NCBI RefSeq assembly: GCF_000294655.1
Contig: NZ_CAHP01000021.1
Span: 1-64,000 of the forward strand
DNA length: 64,000 nt
Origin: Magnetospirillum molischianum DSM 120
Lineage (GTDB): Bacteria > Pseudomonadota > Alphaproteobacteria > Rhodospirillales > Magnetospirillaceae
Direction: 5' to 3'
The first letter of the stretch is position 1. Each line of letters opens with the position of its first letter. The translations under genes were made by a program, and so were the position numbers. The notes beneath the pieces are model-generated. The model saw only the letters and a list, made by a program, of their open reading frames with translations, was not told where the DNA came from and searched no databases. This document shows positions 62,139-64,000 of this stretch, one piece after another.

Positions 62139-64000
62139 CCGCGCAACTCTCCGCCAGTGGCCTTGATAACGGCCTGGACGATACGGGACGAAACCGCCTC
62201 GATCTCATCGTCGGTCAAGGTCCGCTCGGTTGGCTGCAAGGTGACGCTGATCGCCAGCGACTTCTTGCCCTCAGGAAGGTGCGTGCCCTCATACAAATCG
62301 AACACAACAACGTCGCTGACCAGAGCCTTATCGGCATTGCGGGCGGCACGAACCACCTGTTCAGCCGCAACTTTGCTGTCGAGGATGAAAGCAAAGTCAC
62401 GGTCGAGCGGCTGGAACGCCGAAGCCTTCAGCAAAGGCCGCGCCCGGCTGGGCTTGGTCTTGGCTGGCGGCAACGCTTCGAGGAACAGTTCGAAACCAGC
62501 CAATGGGCCTTTGATATCAAGCTTGGCCAGCACCGCCGGATGCAACTCGCCGAAAAATCCGACCGGCTTGTTGCCAAGGCGCAACGTTCCCGCGCGACCG
62601 GGGTGGTACCAGGACGGTGCTTCGGCCACGGTCTGGAAGCCGTCGGGGCTGAGACCAGTCGCGGCAATCGCCGCCAGCAGATCGGCCTTGGCGTCGAAAG
62701 CATCGACCGGACGCGACGCGCCGGTCCAGTGACGGGCCGCACTCTTACCGAACCGCAGACCGGCGGCGACCAGACGCTGCTGCCCCGGCTCCGGCCCATC
62801 GAATTGCGGCCCGATCTCGAACAGGCCGAAATCGCGAATGCCGCGATCGACATTGCGACCAACAGCCGCGACCAAATTGGGCAACACCGAAGGACGCATC
62901 GCGTCGAGATCGGCAGAAATCGGATTGGCCAGTTGCAGCGCATCGGCACCGCCACCGAACAAGGCGGCCTGGGCCTGGGGCAGGAACGACCACGTGACCG
63001 TCTCGACCAGTCCGCGCGAGGCCAGTTGACGCCGCACCCAGCCAACCCGGCGCTGCGAGGCCGTCAGGATCGGTTTCGGCATCGGATTGCGCGGCAACGA
63101 CACCGCCGGAATGGCATCAAAGCCGATGATACGGACGATTTCCTCGACCAGATCCTGCTCACCGCCGATATCAGCCCGCCAGGACGGCGGATTAACCAGC
63201 AACCCCTCGCCATGCTCGGCGACGGCGCAGCCCAGCGTATGCAGGATCGCCTCCTGCTGCCCGACCGGAACCTCGACACCCCCCAAGGCAGCGACGCGGC
63301 CGGGGCGCAGCACAATCGATTTCTGCCAGTCGGGCTCGGTCCCGGCGATCACCGGCTCGGACACCTCGCCACCGCACAGGTCGAGGATCATCCGGGTGGC
63401 TAATTCCATCGCCGGCACGACGAAGGCGGGATCGACGCCGCGTTCAAAGCGGAAGCGGGCGTCGGAAAGAATCTCCAGCCGACGGCCGGTGGTGGCGGTG
63501 CGAGCCGGATCGAACCACGCCGTCTCCAGGAAGACAGAGGTGGTGGTCTCGGAACATCCTGAGGATTCGCCGCCGATCACTCCGGCCAGTCCCAGCGGGC
63601 CGGTCTCGTCGGCGATCACCGTCATCGACTCGTCCAGAGCGTAGCTCTTGCCGTTCAGCGCCGCCAGGGTTTCCCCCGGCTGGGCCAGACGAGCCGTGAT
63701 ATCGCCCTTGACCCGGTCGGCGTCGAAGACATGCAGCGGCCGATTGAGGTCATACGTGAAGAGATTGGTGATATCGACCAGAGCCGAAATCGGCCGCAAA
63801 CCGATCGAGGCAAGACGATCCTTCAGCCATTGAGGGCTTTCGCCGTTCTTTACACCGCGAATGAAGCGGCCTGCGAACAGCGGGCAAGCTCCGGCGGCCT
63901 CCGGGGGGAAGTCGAGAGTGACCTCAATCGGGCTGGCAAACGTTCCCGGCACCGGCTCGACCGACAGCGGCACCAGCCGCCCCAGACCGGCAGCGGCAAG
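62135..64000 (-). CDS. pheT: phenylalanyl-tRNA synthetase beta subunit, N-terminus missing at the window edge
   Basis: The frame is open to the last base, so the first part (about 175 residues of a roughly 795-residue protein) lies beyond 64000. The 621 residues present include the B3/B4 editing region (LVDITNLFTYDLNRPLHVFD), the B5 DNA-binding-like fold, the catalytic-like core (RNPMPKPILTASQRRVGWVR) and the C-terminal anticodon-binding domain (LDRDFAFILDSKVAAEQVV). It pairs with PheS to charge tRNA-Phe. Confidence 0.96.
   Translation of the reverse strand, partial: LAAAGLGRLVPLSVEPVPGTFASPIEVTLDFPPEAAGACPLFAGRFIRGVKNGESPQWLKDRLASIGLRPISALVDITNLFTYDLNRPLHVFDADRVKGDITARLAQPGETLAALNGKSYALDESMTVIADETGPLGLAGVIGGESSGCSETTTSVFLETAWFDPARTATTGRRLEILSDARFRFERGVDPAFVVPAMELATRMILDLCGGEVSEPVIAGTEPDWQKSIVLRPGRVAALGGVEVPVGQQEAILHTLGCAVAEHGEGLLVNPPSWRADIGGEQDLVEEIVRIIGFDAIPAVSLPRNPMPKPILTASQRRVGWVRRQLASRGLVETVTWSFLPQAQAALFGGGADALQLANPISADLDAMRPSVLPNLVAAVGRNVDRGIRDFGLFEIGPQFDGPEPGQQRLVAAGLRFGKSAARHWTGASRPVDAFDAKADLLAAIAATGLSPDGFQTVAEAPSWYHPGRAGTLRLGNKPVGFFGELHPAVLAKLDIKGPLAGFELFLEALPPAKTKPSRARPLLKASAFQPLDRDFAFILDSKVAAEQVVRAARNADKALVSDVVVFDLYEGTHLPEGKKSLAISVTLQPTERTLTDDEIEAVSSRIVQAVIKATGGELRG

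Overview
The window is high-GC chromosomal DNA of an alphaproteobacterium. The gene content and several conserved gene orders (miaB-phoH-ybeY-corC-lnt-XRE; DUF3576-leuS-lptE-holA; uvrC-pgsA; gpmI-envC-ctpA-yibQ-rppH) fit Rhodospirillales. A relative of Magnetospirillum/Phaeospirillum is my best guess; that is inference, not something the sequence proves. I see no phage, insertion sequence, CRISPR array or tRNA. It reads as a core-chromosome segment with a few accessory loci.

Layout, left to right. 1-1.2 kb: 5' part of a 16S rRNA gene on the minus strand, with a leader carrying boxA and three tandem near-consensus promoters. 1.2-10.4 kb: envelope and signalling genes, namely an M23 peptidase, a four-PAS hybrid kinase, an OmpR/EnvZ-type pair with a broken MarR gene upstream, and a chemoreceptor with a c-type heme motif. 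10.4-12.6 kb: sparse region with a DksA-like zinc-finger protein, a 45-residue small protein and an unrecognised 399-residue protein. 12.9-22.6 kb: metabolism (metH, trpF, an LsrF-type aldolase, argG, purU), plus a beta-barrel protein of the SphA/COG4313 type and an SGNH-like protein.

22.8-29.4 kb: an acidic small protein, a translationally coupled operon of exported acetolactate decarboxylase plus two Crp/Fnr regulators, nadK, an Smr-domain protein, a proline-rich membrane protein and purH. 29.5-35.5 kb: a tight minus-strand operon for tRNA, rRNA and lipoprotein maturation. 35.6-38.2 kb: an EmrAB-type efflux pair. 38.3-44 kb: a hypothetical gene and a heat-shock block, clpB (sigma-32-like promoter) converging on hrcA-grpE (sigma-70-like promoter). 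44-51.6 kb: holA, lptE, leuS, DUF3576, pgsA and uvrC.

51.6-52.55 kb is the most striking segment. It is a gene-free stretch of about 970 bp made of three roughly 350-bp direct repeats. Two carry a perfect DnaA box and the third a one-mismatch box, and an A+T-rich patch lies at the right end. Most genes to its left are on the minus strand and most to its right (53.5-61.5 kb) on the plus strand, as expected for a replication origin. I propose it as a candidate oriC or DnaA-titration site. Beyond it lie an SDR gene, a periplasmic glutathione peroxidase, yajQ, the gpmI-to-rppH cell-wall/RNA operon, a histidine phosphatase and the 3' two-thirds or more of pheT.
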